Assembly: GCF_001547995.1 (NCBI RefSeq)
Contig: NZ_AP014690.1
Span: 518,501-582,500 of the forward strand
Direction: 5' to 3'
Length of the DNA stretch: 64,000 bases
Source of the DNA: Asaia bogorensis NBRC 16594
Lineage (GTDB): Bacteria; Pseudomonadota; Alphaproteobacteria; Acetobacterales; Acetobacteraceae
Under the pieces are notes generated by a model. That model was not told the origin of the DNA and searched no databases. It saw only the letters and a program-made list of their open reading frames with translations. Below, in pieces: positions 49,256 through 58,099 of this stretch; positions within the stretch are counted from its first letter, which is position 1; each line of letters starts with the position of its first letter. The translations under genes were made by a program, and so were the position numbers.

Positions 49256-49387
49256 TCAGGCTGTACGATCGGCTGCGATCGTGGCAACCAGCAGAGCGCC
49301 AATAACGGGAATGAAAGAAACCATCGTCAGAGCGCTCAGAGCGCTGAGCGGATGAGAGACGAGGTTGAGGATTTCAACGGTGAACAT
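49256..49387 (-). CDS. Predicted 43-residue membrane protein
   Basis: A short open frame on the minus strand. It starts at an ATG with AGGA seven bases upstream and encodes one amphipathic start (MFTVEILNLVSHPLSALSAL) and one hydrophobic helix (MVSFIPVIGALLVATIAA), ending RTA. I do not recognise it. The good ribosome site and clean membrane helix argue that it is real; its position downstream of the DUF2721 gene in the same direction suggests a shared transcript. Function unknown. Confidence 0.5.
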   Translation of the reverse strand: MFTVEILNLVSHPLSALSALTMVSFIPVIGALLVATIAADRTA

Positions 49388-49567
49388 AAGCTATTCCTAA
49401 GGTATCTGGTGTGTGGGCGCGGTAAGAGCGCCCAAAACCGGCCCGAAGCAATCGCTCAAAACGCGCTCCAGCAATGCAATAAACGCATGGAACGACTTCG
49501 GTTTCTATTTGGATTTTACCTACGGGTATTTGGCGAAATAAAATATCCCGCCAAGGTGTCCCAAGGC

Positions 49568-50083
49568 CTATCTTGTTGCTTTGATGGTGGTCACGGGCTT
49601 AGGCAGGGCTCCATCTCTTTTCAGGCCATGCCAGGCCAGAAGCGTATCCACCAGAAAAGACGACAGCGCTCCGACCGTACAGAACAGCGCACCCCCGAAC
49701 AGGAAGATCAGCCAGGCCACAGTCTGGCTATTATGCAGGCTGCCCAGAAACAGGGCCAATGCCGCGCCGCAGGTGGAGGCCCCGCCAACGCCGCCCAGCA
49801 TGATGGCACAATCCAGAGCAAACACCCGCCGGCGCAGTCGATTCTGGTGCCGCTTCAGTCGCGCTGTCTCATCCGGGTCGCCCTCATGGTCGTCCTGCAG
49901 GCGATGGGCGACTTCCTCAACATGGTCTGAAACCCGCGCCAGACGCGTATTGAACAGGGTCAGCAGCGAGGCAACACCTGACAGCATGAAAACAGGTGTC
50001 AGAGCGACCTGAATGACATGGGCGACACTGTCGATGGGTTCGGGGGCCAGAAGGGCGTTGAGGCCAACGGGGTCGAGCGCCAT
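49568..50083 (-). CDS. DUF2721 membrane protein
   Basis: A 171-residue membrane protein matching DUF2721. Three hydrophobic helices are seen: VIQVALTPVFMLSGVASLLTLF (about residues 25-46), ALDCAIMLGGVGGASTCGAALALFL and VAWLIFLFGGALFCTVGALSSFL. Between the first two is a charged cytosolic loop with the family pattern RLARVSDHVEEVAHRL. Function unknown. It faces away from the creatininase gene, with 326 gene-free bases between the two starts. Confidence 0.85.
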   Translation of the reverse strand: MALDPVGLNALLAPEPIDSVAHVIQVALTPVFMLSGVASLLTLFNTRLARVSDHVEEVAHRLQDDHEGDPDETARLKRHQNRLRRRVFALDCAIMLGGVGGASTCGAALALFLGSLHNSQTVAWLIFLFGGALFCTVGALSSFLVDTLLAWHGLKRDGALPKPVTTIKATR

Positions 50084-50409
50084 GAAAATGGTATCCTGAA
50101 GTGAAGGCGTGAAAGCGGGACTGTATGGGAGCCAGCAGGTTTTACAGTGCTAGCAAAACTCTGCAACATGACAGCGCAAGGGGCGGGTGGTTTTGCTCCC
50201 GGTGCCGCGTCATGCGGTTTGCCCCGATGGGGGCACGGCATTGGCGGGCCGGGAGCAAGGGCCGGTTGCAGAATGAAGCCAGATATAGTGGCAAGCAGGG
50301 GCATCGCACCCTGAAGTTGGTCTTTTGGTGCGCCTCTCTGGCGCACCGCTTCAGCTATGTTAAAACCTGATCCGCTCAGGCCCCGCAGACGCAGGGCAAG
50401 GCGTATCAT
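50084..50409. other. Gene-free stretch between divergent genes
   Basis: No gene is credible here. The stretch must hold promoters for the DUF2721 gene (minus) and the creatininase-like gene (plus); I see no clear -35/-10 pair or palindrome. Confidence 0.5.
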
Positions 50410-51252
50410 GTGTCAGGTTTTCCGGTGAAAGATCTCGGTTTGGCTTTTATTCCCGATGTCAGGCGTGCGGCCTGTCTGTTGGTTGCCTCGGCGCTGACCT
50501 GCCTCATTCATCCGTCGACAGGTCATGCCGAGACAGTGTCCTTTGCAAGACTGACCTGGACCGAAATCCAGTCCCGCATCCAGTCCGGTACAGACACGAT
50601 CATCGTACCCGTAGGGGGAACCGAGCAAAGCGGCCCCTATATTGCCGTCGGCAAGCACAATGTGCGGGCCGAAGTACAGGCGGATCGTATCGCCGCCCGG
50701 CTGGGCCATACGCTTGTTGCCCCGGTCATTGCCTACGTACCTGAAGGCGGAACCTCCCCCCGCACCTCTCATATGCGTTTTGCCGGGACGATCTCGATCC
50801 CGCCTGCTGTGTTTGAGGGGTTGATCATGGGGGCGGGGGACAGTTTTCATGTTCAGGGCTTCCGGCGTGTCGTGTTTATTGCCGACCATGGCGGGTATTT
50901 GTCCTATCTCAAGGCGGCGGTGGACAAGCTGAACAATAAGTGGCGTGGTCAGGGCGAGGCCATCTACCTCGCAGCCTATTATGACAGTATCGGCACACGC
51001 TATGCCGAGATCCTGCGGCAAAAGGGATATGGCAAGGATTTGGGCAAACATGCGGATCTGAGCGATACAGCGCTCATGCTTGCTATCGATCCGACGATGG
51101 TGCGTGAGCAGGCGTTGCACAGTGCTGCGCTGCCAGACAGCGCACAGGGCGTTTATGGAGGCGACCCGCGCCCGGCGACTGTGGCGTTGGGGCAGATCGG
51201 AACAGCGATTCAGGTTCAGGCGGCGCTCGATGCCCTCGGCGCGTCACGCTAG
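50410..51252 (+). CDS. Secreted creatininase-family protein with altered metal ligands
   Basis: A 280-residue exported protein of the creatininase fold. The signal peptide spans to about residue 40 (RAACLLVASALTCLIHPSTGHAE). The family core begins IIVPVGGTEQSGPYIAVGKHNVRAE. In canonical members this reads EQHGPH and then LGTDT, so the first His ligand is Ser and the Asp is replaced. The ADHGGY segment keeps the later His. The start is a GTG with AAGG upstream. It is followed after 25 bases by a beta-propeller gene, and the two are likely an operon. Substrate unknown. Confidence 0.82.
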   Translation: MSGFPVKDLGLAFIPDVRRAACLLVASALTCLIHPSTGHAETVSFARLTWTEIQSRIQSGTDTIIVPVGGTEQSGPYIAVGKHNVRAEVQADRIAARLGHTLVAPVIAYVPEGGTSPRTSHMRFAGTISIPPAVFEGLIMGAGDSFHVQGFRRVVFIADHGGYLSYLKAAVDKLNNKWRGQGEAIYLAAYYDSIGTRYAEILRQKGYGKDLGKHADLSDTALMLAIDPTMVREQALHSAALPDSAQGVYGGDPRPATVALGQIGTAIQVQAALDALGASR

Positions 51253-51277
51253 GCAGAACCGTTATCAAGGAGCATCT

Positions 51278-52675
51278 ATGAAGTTTTCACATCACGCGTT
51301 CATCGTCTCGCTGGTTGGCCTGTCATTGGCCACCGCCCAGGCGACACGTGCGCAGGAAACCCCTGCAGCTCCGGCACAGGCGGCATCCGCACCGGCTACA
51401 GCATCATCGGCGGCTTCGGGTGTAACCTCACAAGCCCCGGCTTCTGCCGCCACAACGCCGTCTGCCGCGCCTTCATCCAGCGCTACCCCGACCAGCACTA
51501 CGGCCGGCAGCACAACGCCCGCCAGCACAGCGCCAGTCGCCCCCGTCGTTCAGGTGACGCCCCCGGCCGCAACGAGCGCGGCCACCCCAGTTGCCGGTGC
51601 CGTGCAGACAATTCCCGGCATGCCTGCGGTCATTGACCCCAAAAACATCTATAGCGAGACGATTTCGGGCAAGATCTCGCCGGCCATCAAGGATGATCTG
51701 GCGCGGGTTTATGTGCCCAATCTGCGTGGCAACAGCGTCTCGGTCATCGATCCCGCAACGTTCAAGGTGGTCGACACCTTCAAGGTGGGTCGCAGCCCGC
51801 AGCATGTGGTGCCCAGCTGGGATCTGCGGACATTGTGGGTCACCAATAACGCCGAAGGCAGCAATGATGGCAGCCTGACCCCGATCGACCCGCGTACGGG
51901 CAAGCCGGGCCCTGCTGTCACGGTGGACGACCCCTACAACATGTATTTCACCCCGGATGGCAAATACGCCATCGTGGTGGCTGAAGCGCATGAGCGTCTG
52001 GATTTCCGTGACCCGCATACCATGGCCCTTATCGGCTCGGTTGAGGCGCCGCAGTGCAAGGGCATCAACCACGCCGACTTCTCGATCGATGGCCGTTATG
52101 CCATTTTCACCTGTGAATTTGGTGGCTATCTGGCCAAGATCGATACGGTCAACCGCAGCCTGATCGGGTATCTCAAGCTGTCGAAGGGTGGGATGCCGCA
52201 GGATATCCTAACTGCCCCGGACGGCCATAAATTCTACATTGCCGATATGCATGCCGATGGTGTGTTCGTGGTCGATGGTGACAGCTTCAAGGAAACCGGC
52301 TTCATCCCGACTGGCCCCGGTACGCATGGCGAATACCCCAGCCGTGACGGCAAGTTCATGTATGTGGCCAATCGTGGTTCACACAGGATTCATGGCCCGC
52401 GCCACAGCCCCGGCAGCGTGTCAGTGATCGATTTCGCGACAGACAAGGTCGTCAAGACCTGGCCGATCCCCGGCGGTGGCAGCCCGGATATGGGCAATGT
52501 CAGTGCGGATGGAAAATTGCTCTGGCTCTCCGGCCGTTTCGATGATGTGGCCTATGCCATTAACACCGAGACCGGCGATGTGAAGAAGATCCCCGTAGGG
52601 GCTGAACCGCATGGTCTGACCGTCTGGCCGCAGCCGGGCCGCTACAGCGTGGGTCACACCGGTATCCTGCGTTAA
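51278..52675 (+). CDS. Secreted YVTN-type beta-propeller protein
   Basis: A 465-residue exported protein. A signal peptide (about residues 1-25) is followed by a 90-residue low-complexity linker of Ala, Thr, Ser and Pro, then a seven-bladed-like propeller of YVTN repeats such as VPNLRGNSVSVIDPATFKVV and MYVANRGSHR...SVSVIDFATDKVV. There is no heme or quinone site that I can see. The ATG is preceded by AAGGAG. It lies behind the creatininase-like gene and ends with a hairpin. Similar propellers accompany periplasmic oxidation systems, but its ligand is unknown. Confidence 0.85.
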   Translation: MKFSHHAFIVSLVGLSLATAQATRAQETPAAPAQAASAPATASSAASGVTSQAPASAATTPSAAPSSSATPTSTTAGSTTPASTAPVAPVVQVTPPAATSAATPVAGAVQTIPGMPAVIDPKNIYSETISGKISPAIKDDLARVYVPNLRGNSVSVIDPATFKVVDTFKVGRSPQHVVPSWDLRTLWVTNNAEGSNDGSLTPIDPRTGKPGPAVTVDDPYNMYFTPDGKYAIVVAEAHERLDFRDPHTMALIGSVEAPQCKGINHADFSIDGRYAIFTCEFGGYLAKIDTVNRSLIGYLKLSKGGMPQDILTAPDGHKFYIADMHADGVFVVDGDSFKETGFIPTGPGTHGEYPSRDGKFMYVANRGSHRIHGPRHSPGSVSVIDFATDKVVKTWPIPGGGSPDMGNVSADGKLLWLSGRFDDVAYAINTETGDVKKIPVGAEPHGLTVWPQPGRYSVGHTGILR

Positions 52676-52685
52676 GTCTATGCCA

Positions 52686-52715
52686 TCCGGGCGGCTTTCG
52701 GCCATGCCGCCCGGA
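52686..52715 (+). terminator. Hairpin after the beta-propeller gene
   Basis: Arms CCGGGCGGC and GCCGCCCGG flank a ten-base loop, 10 bases after the stop. No T-run follows, so strength as a terminator is uncertain. Confidence 0.55.
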
Positions 52716-52974
52716 ATGGAAGGCCTGTTATTCTTCGACGGGTCATACGGCGCCAACCTCCCTGGCGCCCGAATACCGTGGATAAACGATCGATTGTCCA
52801 ATGGTAGCCTTTCGGCTCCGCCCAAGGCCGTGTGTTCGAGGCAGGGCACGCCCTCTCGTCGCTCCCCGGCAGACGAGACAGCCGGGGCGGGCCACAGGGA
52901 TGTGACTGGACCCGGTCGGGCGATCGGGCCTTGCTTATGCAATTGTAACGATACGACCCCAGGAGTCCGACCCG

Positions 52975-54117
52975 ATGCTGATTTCCGCCCCGACGGATTA
53001 TCGCAAGGCTGCCAGACGCAAATTGCCGCCTTTCCTGTTCCACTACATCGATGGGGGGGCCTATGCAGAATATACGATGCGTCGGAATCAGGCGGATCTC
53101 TCCCATGTCGCCTTGAGGCAACGCGTGCTGCGCAATGTCTCGGGTCTGGACACATCGGTCTCGCTGCTGGGGCAGAAATTTGCCATTCCCGCGGCCCTGG
53201 CGCCGGTCGGTCTGACAGGTATGTATGCGCGTCGCGGCGAGGTTCAGGCAGCCAGGGCTGCGGCGCGCAAGGGCATACCCTTCACGCTTTCCACGGTTTC
53301 TGTCTGCCCGATCGAAGAGGTGCAGAGCCAGAGCCCGGCCCCGATCTGGTTCCAGCTTTATGTACTCAAGGATCGAGGCTTCATGCGCAATGTGCTGGAG
53401 CGCGCGCGTGACGCCGGGGTGACAACGCTGGTCTTCACGGTCGATATGCCGACACCGGGGGCACGGTACCGCGATGTGCATTCGGGTATGTCCGGTCCCT
53501 ATGCCGCAGCACGACGCATTGCCCAGGCTGTGCTCCACCCTGAATGGGCCTGGAATGTCGGGGTCAGAGGCAAGCCTCATGATCTGGGCAATATATCGGC
53601 TTATCGTGGCAATCCGACAGGTCTCGAGGACTATATCGGCTGGCTGGCGCAGAACTTCGACCCGTCGATCAGCTGGAAGGATCTGGAATGGATCCGGACT
53701 TTCTGGAAAGGCCCGATGCTCATCAAGGGTATTCTCGATCCTGAAGATGCCCGTGACGCTGTGCGTTTTGGCGCAGATGGCATTGTGGTGTCCAACCACG
53801 GCGGCCGACAGCTCGATGGTGTCCTCTCAAGCTGTCGCGCCCTGCCGCCCATCGCCGATGCCGTGAAGGGTGAGTTGGCTATTCTGGCTGATTCCGGTGT
53901 GCGTTCGGGGCTTGATATCGCCCGCATGGTCGCTCTTGGCGCCGATGCTGTTTTGCTCGGACGCGCCTTTGTATATGCCCTTGCCGCAGACGGTCAGCGT
54001 GGTGTGGAGAAGCTGCTCGACCTGATGGAGAAGGAGTTGCGTGTGGCGATGACCCTGACCGGCGCCCGTTCCATCGATCAGATCACATCGGAAAGCCTCG
54101 TCAAGGCTCTTGGCTGA
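52975..54117 (+). CDS. lldD: L-lactate dehydrogenase (FMN, LldD)
   Basis: A 380-residue flavin enzyme that oxidises L-lactate to pyruvate and passes electrons to the quinone pool at the inner membrane. It is nearly collinear with enterobacterial Lld[60 protein letters not shown] and the catalytic His275 in [13 protein letters not shown]. The ATG at 52975 has AGGAG about six bases upstream. No lldP permease or lldR regulator is adjacent. The end is about 16 residues shorter than the E. coli protein, without loss of core residues. Confidence 0.95.
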   Translation: MLISAPTDYRKAARRKLPPFLFHYIDGGAYAEYTMRRNQADLSHVALRQRVLRNVSGLDTSVSLLGQKFAIPAALAPVGLTGMYARRGEVQAARAAARKGIPFTLSTVSVCPIEEVQSQSPAPIWFQLYVLKDRGFMRNVLERARDAGVTTLVFTVDMPTPGARYRDVHSGMSGPYAAARRIAQAVLHPEWAWNVGVRGKPHDLGNISAYRGNPTGLEDYIGWLAQNFDPSISWKDLEWIRTFWKGPMLIKGILDPEDARDAVRFGADGIVVSNHGGRQLDGVLSSCRALPPIADAVKGELAILADSGVRSGLDIARMVALGADAVLLGRAFVYALAADGQRGVEKLLDLMEKELRVAMTLTGARSIDQITSESLVKALG

Positions 54118-54359
54118 GCGCATGAGCCGGGGGTGAGGGCAGGGACCGATCTGATCCTTGGGAGAACTCGGGATTTGCCGTCACCGCTCGCTGAAGCCTT
54201 GGCTCCACCCGGTCGATAGGCGGATCAGGCTGTTGGCGACAGAGCGGGGCCAGCTATTCCCGCCAATAGCAATGAGCGTGGGCGATCCTGCCCAGTCAAT
54301 GGTGCAATGTTCCCGGAGGGTGCGCGACCTCGTGTGATTGGCGAGGCCGCTTCCACAGA

Positions 54360-55370
54360 TCACGGTGTGGGGAAGGTTTCACCCACCATTTTCTCGCTCA
54401 GGGTCCACAGAGCCTCGGCCCGCTCGGGGTCGACCGCATAGGCCCGCACGCCGGGAATGGTGATTCCAAGCGGCTGGTCATCCGGCACAACCGCGCTGAT
54501 GCTGCAATCTTCACCATAGCGGCCGCCAATCTCTGACGGTTCCGCGCGGGTCGCGGCCCAGACAGTGCTGGCAGCCCCTTGAGGAATGGTCTTGAAGCGA
54601 AAAGGCGGTCGACCTGCCTCGGCCTCCTGCTGGCTGATGTGCTCGATCATGGCCTCGATCTCACCTTCAGCCATGTGGCGCACCAGCTCGGTGGCGATTC
54701 CGCCCGGATGCATGGCAACGGCCCGTATGCCGCGAGCCCTGTGTCGGGCATCCAGCGCGACCGCGAACAGGATATTGGCTGTCTTGGATCGTCCGTAAGC
54801 GCCGAAGGGCGTATAGTCTGTTGTCAGGAACCCTGGATCCTCCAGATCGACATCGCTGTAGCGGTGCCCGGCAGAGGAAAGCATGACCACGCGTCCACCG
54901 GGCCTGACCAGCGGGATCAGTCGGTTTACCAGGACGAAATGACCCAGATGGTTCGTGCCAAACTGGGTTTCAAAACCGTCCTTCGTCACACCCTGCGGTG
55001 TGGCCATGACACCCGCATTGGCAATGATCGCATCGAATGTCACGCCCCGTGCCAGCAATCGTTCGGCGCAGTCACGGACACTTGCCAGATCATCGAGCGC
55101 AAGTTTCTCGATTTGCAGGCGTGTCGGGTCGATGCTGGCAGTCGCCCTTGCTGCCTTGGCCAGATCACGGGCCGTGCCGATAACCTCGGCACCATGAGCC
55201 ACCAAGGCGCGGGCAGTCTCGACCCCGAGACCGGCAGAAACACCGGTGACGAGATAGCGTTTCCCAGCCAGGGAGAGACCGGCAAGCACATCATCGGTGG
55301 TGGATTGCGCATTGAACTTGGTGTCCGGCGTCATCGCCGGAGTAGCGGGAGAAGAAGTTAGAGCAGACAT
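54360..55370 (-). CDS. Short-chain dehydrogenase/reductase
   Basis: A 336-residue SDR. The nucleotide motif is VTGVSAGLGVETARAL, followed by NAGVM, the catalytic Ser in VVMLSSAGHRY and YGRSKTAN with the active Tyr and Lys. It belongs to the retinol-dehydrogenase-like or WWOX-like SDR branch. The substrate is unknown. The ATG at 55370 is chosen; the frame is open further upstream into the operator region, which is not coding. It is divergent from a TetR regulator with a palindromic site between them, so it is probably the target of that repressor. Confidence 0.88.
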   Translation of the reverse strand: MSALTSSPATPAMTPDTKFNAQSTTDDVLAGLSLAGKRYLVTGVSAGLGVETARALVAHGAEVIGTARDLAKAARATASIDPTRLQIEKLALDDLASVRDCAERLLARGVTFDAIIANAGVMATPQGVTKDGFETQFGTNHLGHFVLVNRLIPLVRPGGRVVMLSSAGHRYSDVDLEDPGFLTTDYTPFGAYGRSKTANILFAVALDARHRARGIRAVAMHPGGIATELVRHMAEGEIEAMIEHISQQEAEAGRPPFRFKTIPQGAASTVWAATRAEPSEIGGRYGEDCSISAVVPDDQPLGITIPGVRAYAVDPERAEALWTLSEKMVGETFPTP

Positions 55371-55455
55371 GAACAGCCTCGCAGGGCATAAGGCGCGCAC
55401 ATCTTGCCGGCCGACAGGACGCGCGCTAAACGGAAGCATACTCCGCTTTACATAT

Positions 55456-55472
55456 ACGGAATCAAATTCCGT
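55456..55472. promoter_or_regulatory. Probable TetR operator between SDR and tetR
   Basis: ACGGAATCAAATTCCGT is a perfect seven-base inverted repeat with a three-base spacer. It lies 21 bases before the regulator start and 86 before the SDR start. A weaker, related repeat (TAAACGGA and TCCGCTTTA) lies at 55427-55450. Confidence 0.7.
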
Positions 55473-55492
55473 TTAACAAGGGGACAATGATC

Positions 55493-56080
55493 ATGGGCGA
55501 GACGCCCCGCCAGAGGCGCCCCCGCGCCGATGGGCAGCGGAGCCGTCAGGCATTGATGGCCGCTGCACGCCAGGCCTTCGTGACCGGTGAGACCGATATA
55601 CGCATGGACGAAATCGCAGCCCGTGCGGGTGTGGGTGTCGGCACGCTCTATCGTCACTTTGCCGATCGTTCTGCCCTGATCGAGGCTGTTTATGCGGATG
55701 AGCGTGACCAGTTGCTCAGTGCAGCCGATACGCTTCGTGCGGCTCATCCCCCGCTTGAGGCCTTGCGGGCATGGATGCGGCTTTTTGTCGGCTATGCTGC
55801 CACGAAGCAGGCCATGACGCCCGTCTTCAATACGCTCTCCGGTGGTTCATCGGCACTTTACGCCCGCACGGGCGGTCCCATTGTCGAAACCATGGAGAAA
55901 CTCGCTGCCGCCTGTGTCGCGCAGGGAGATCTGCGCGACGACGTGGACCCGATGGATATGCTACGCGCGGTTTATGGTGTCTGCACGATTGCGGGCGACC
56001 GTCCGGAACAGGCCGTCCAGTTCATCGATATCATCCTGAGCGGTGCCAGGCCGGACGCAACCAAGCCGAAGCTTTCCTGA
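55493..56080 (+). CDS. TetR/AcrR family regulator
   Basis: A 195-residue repressor-type protein. The DNA-binding helix-turn-helix is near residues 35-60 (MDEIAARAGVGVGTLYRHFADRSALIEAVY), and the C-terminal half is an all-helical ligand domain. The ATG at 55493 is preferred over one at 55487 because AAGGGG is then at a good distance. It is divergent from the SDR gene and likely controls both that gene and itself through the palindrome at 55456-55472. The ligand is unknown, perhaps an aldehyde or ketone handled by the SDR. Confidence 0.9.
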   Translation: MGETPRQRRPRADGQRSRQALMAAARQAFVTGETDIRMDEIAARAGVGVGTLYRHFADRSALIEAVYADERDQLLSAADTLRAAHPPLEALRAWMRLFVGYAATKQAMTPVFNTLSGGSSALYARTGGPIVETMEKLAAACVAQGDLRDDVDPMDMLRAVYGVCTIAGDRPEQAVQFIDIILSGARPDATKPKLS

Positions 56081-56113
56081 GAGGCGAGGAAAGCTGTCCG
56101 GCTGGGCGCAAGC

Positions 56114-56959
56114 CTATTTCATCGGGAAACCGAGGGCCTTGAGAGAGGCAAGCAGGGTATCGCGGCCATGCAGGCCTTCACGTGAAACGATGCGTTTGAC
56201 CATGGCCTCGGACCAGAGGCGAGGCGGCAGTGACTGTTCCTGCTGGAAGGCGTTGTCAGCTGCATCGAAGCTGGCGATGGCTCCAGCTTCCTGCGTGGTG
56301 TCGTAACGGTCTCGATGCAGCACGGCGCGTTGGGGCAGGCGCGGTTTGATGCTGGCGGGGCGTGTCTCATCCTCATAGCCCACGCACAGGCCAAAAAGTC
56401 CGACGCAGCCCTTTGGCAGGTCGAGCTCCTTTGCGACCTCAAGCGGATGATTGCGCAACCCACCGATATAGACAGTTCCAAGACCTGCTGCTTCGAGGGC
56501 GGCCACGGCATTCTGCGCGGCGAGAGCCGCGTCGATGGCCGCTATAAGGAAGGATTCGGTATAGTCGAGTGCCTCGGCAGGCTGGCCTGCCTGAGTGGCG
56601 AGGCGTTCCAGACGTGAGATGTCAGCCAGCCAGACCAGAAAGAGCGGCGCGGCGGCGATATGCGCCTGATTGCCGCAGAGTCGGGCGAAAACCTCGCGTC
56701 GCTCTGACGACTCAATGGCGATAACGCTCCAGCACTGAAGGTTGCTCGACGTTGCGGCGGATTGGGCGGCCGCGATGGCGGCTTCCAGTGTGCCCTCTGG
56801 CAGGGCATCGGGCCGATAGGCTCTGACCGAACGGTGGGAGAGTAGGCTGTCGAGAACGGCGCTCTGGCAGATGGGGGCCGCGTTTTGCGACGTCTCGAGT
56901 GATGCGGGGAGGGGCGAGCGGTAACGCTGCTGCCAGAGCGAGGAGAGGCGATCTGTCAT
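56114..56959 (-). CDS. Nitroreductase family flavoprotein (NfsA-like)
   Basis: A 281-residue FMN oxidoreductase. Family marks are the N-terminal SLLSHRSVRAYRPDALPEGTLEAAI with the FMN-binding Arg-Ser and QSAATSSNLQCWSVIAI, then AGLGTVYIGGLRNHP and GLCVGYEDE. These resemble NfsA and FRP-type NAD(P)H flavin or nitro reductases of about 240-280 residues. It lies tail to tail with the TetR gene, 33 bases apart, so it is a separate transcript. Natural substrates may be quinones. Confidence 0.9.
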   Translation of the reverse strand: MTDRLSSLWQQRYRSPLPASLETSQNAAPICQSAVLDSLLSHRSVRAYRPDALPEGTLEAAIAAAQSAATSSNLQCWSVIAIESSERREVFARLCGNQAHIAAAPLFLVWLADISRLERLATQAGQPAEALDYTESFLIAAIDAALAAQNAVAALEAAGLGTVYIGGLRNHPLEVAKELDLPKGCVGLFGLCVGYEDETRPASIKPRLPQRAVLHRDRYDTTQEAGAIASFDAADNAFQQEQSLPPRLWSEAMVKRIVSREGLHGRDTLLASLKALGFPMK

Positions 56960-57067
56960 GACGAGGCTCCATCAGAACGGGGCCTGCCATCACCGCCAGA
57001 ACGTATCGGGGGGACAAGGCGTCCCCCACGGGTCATACGCGTCGGCTGTCTGGCCTTGGGCTGGCCC

Positions 57068-57619
57068 TCAGGCCGGGTAGGTTAGAAGCGAATGGAGGGG
57101 GGCGTCCAGCTTCTCACGGCCGCCCAGACCGTCAAGTTCGACCAGAACCGATGTGCCCACAACCTCGGCCCCGACATTCTTGAGCAGGCGGATCGAGGCG
57201 GCGAGCGTGCCACCCGTGGCAAGCAGATCGTCCAGCACCACAACGCGCTGACCGGGCTTGATCGCGTCTTCCTGGATATGCAGCTCGTCCTGACCGTATT
57301 CCAGCCCGTATTTCAGCGAAATGGTCTTGCCCGGCAACTTGCCCGGCTTGCGCAGCATGATGAAACCACAGCCAAGGCGCATGGCAACAGGTGCCGCCGT
57401 CAGGAAGCCGCGGCTTTCGATCCCGGCCAGCAGATCGGGCTGCCACGGTGCGATGGCGCGGGCCAGACGGGCTGTCGCGATCTGCCAGGCATCGGCGTTA
57501 CGGATGAGGGTGGAGATATCGTAAAACAGGATACCGGGCTTTGGGAAATCCGGGATCTCGCGAATATACTTCTTGAGGTCGAGTTCGGGCTGATCGCCAT
57601 GAATCGGTGTCTGGGTCAT
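57068..57619 (-). CDS. apt: Adenine phosphoribosyltransferase
   Basis: A 183-residue purine-salvage enzyme that makes AMP from adenine and PRPP. The PRPP-binding loop [18 protein letters not shown] is intact, and the segments [18 protein letters not shown] ([18 protein letters not shown]) and [14 protein letters not shown] are typical of Apt. Start and length match the family. The gene stands between the nitroreductase and the receiver-domain gene, all in the minus direction. Confidence 0.95.
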   Translation of the reverse strand: MTQTPIHGDQPELDLKKYIREIPDFPKPGILFYDISTLIRNADAWQIATARLARAIAPWQPDLLAGIESRGFLTAAPVAMRLGCGFIMLRKPGKLPGKTISLKYGLEYGQDELHIQEDAIKPGQRVVVLDDLLATGGTLAASIRLLKNVGAEVVGTSVLVELDGLGGREKLDAPLHSLLTYPA

Positions 57620-57697
57620 GTTCCTGCTTCTCTTCCCTGCTTTACAAGATCATCAAAAGGCGCGGCATCTAGCCGGTTCGGGTCTCGAAAGTAAATG

Positions 57698-58069
57698 TCA
57701 GACTGCGCGCGCCGTGGCCTTTTCAATGGCCTCAAGCAGGGCAGCCCGCCGGAAAGGCTTGGGCAGGATCACCGCGCCGGGCACCAGATCATCGCGGGCA
57801 GTATCATCGTCGAAATCTCCCGAGATCAGGATGACGGGTAGTGCGGGCTGAGCCTTGCGCAGATGCAGGGATAGCGCATCGCCCCCCATGTCACCGGGCA
57901 GATTGAGATCGGTGATGATCAGGCCGGGGGTATCAGAGCCTGCAAGCGCAATGGCCTGCTGGGCTGAGCCGGCCCGCAGGATCGTCTTGCCAAGGGTGGA
58001 GAGGATCGTCTCGACGATCAGGGCGACAGAATCGTCATCCTCGACAAGAAGGACAGGCGAATCGGACAT
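57698..58069 (-). CDS. Single-domain response regulator
   Basis: A 123-residue receiver domain with no output domain. The acidic pair is in LLVEDDDSVAL, the phosphoacceptor Asp in LIITDLNLPGDMGG and the conserved Lys in ILPKPFRRAALLEAI. It resembles the stand-alone receivers that follow hybrid histidine kinases in alphaproteobacteria. No kinase gene is adjacent, so its partner is elsewhere. It lies 78 bases before apt in the same direction. Confidence 0.88.
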   Translation of the reverse strand: MSDSPVLLVEDDDSVALIVETILSTLGKTILRAGSAQQAIALAGSDTPGLIITDLNLPGDMGGDALSLHLRKAQPALPVILISGDFDDDTARDDLVPGAVILPKPFRRAALLEAIEKATARAV

Positions 58070-58099
58070 GAGTTAACTCTCCACCATTGGGCCAGACGA

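Noticed and set aside
52795..52870. tRNA-like fragment (TCCAATGGTAG and TTCGAGG) upstream of lldD
   Set aside because: The would-be T-arm and acceptor do not pair, and the D-loop-like match is too short; chance similarity is likely.
52678..53799. 373-residue frame antisense to lldD
   Set aside because: lldD matches its family end to end; the antisense frame is a composition shadow.
50410..54117. Mycofactocin-like locus (creatininase-like gene plus an LldD-type dehydrogenase)
   Set aside because: No precursor peptide, radical SAM or chaperone gene is present, the creatininase-like protein is exported, and the dehydrogenase is a standard L-lactate dehydrogenase.
54181..54363. 60-residue open frame overlapping the SDR stop by four bases
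   Set aside because: It begins at a GTG, shows no domain or membrane feature and has composition like non-coding DNA; the overlap alone is not enough.
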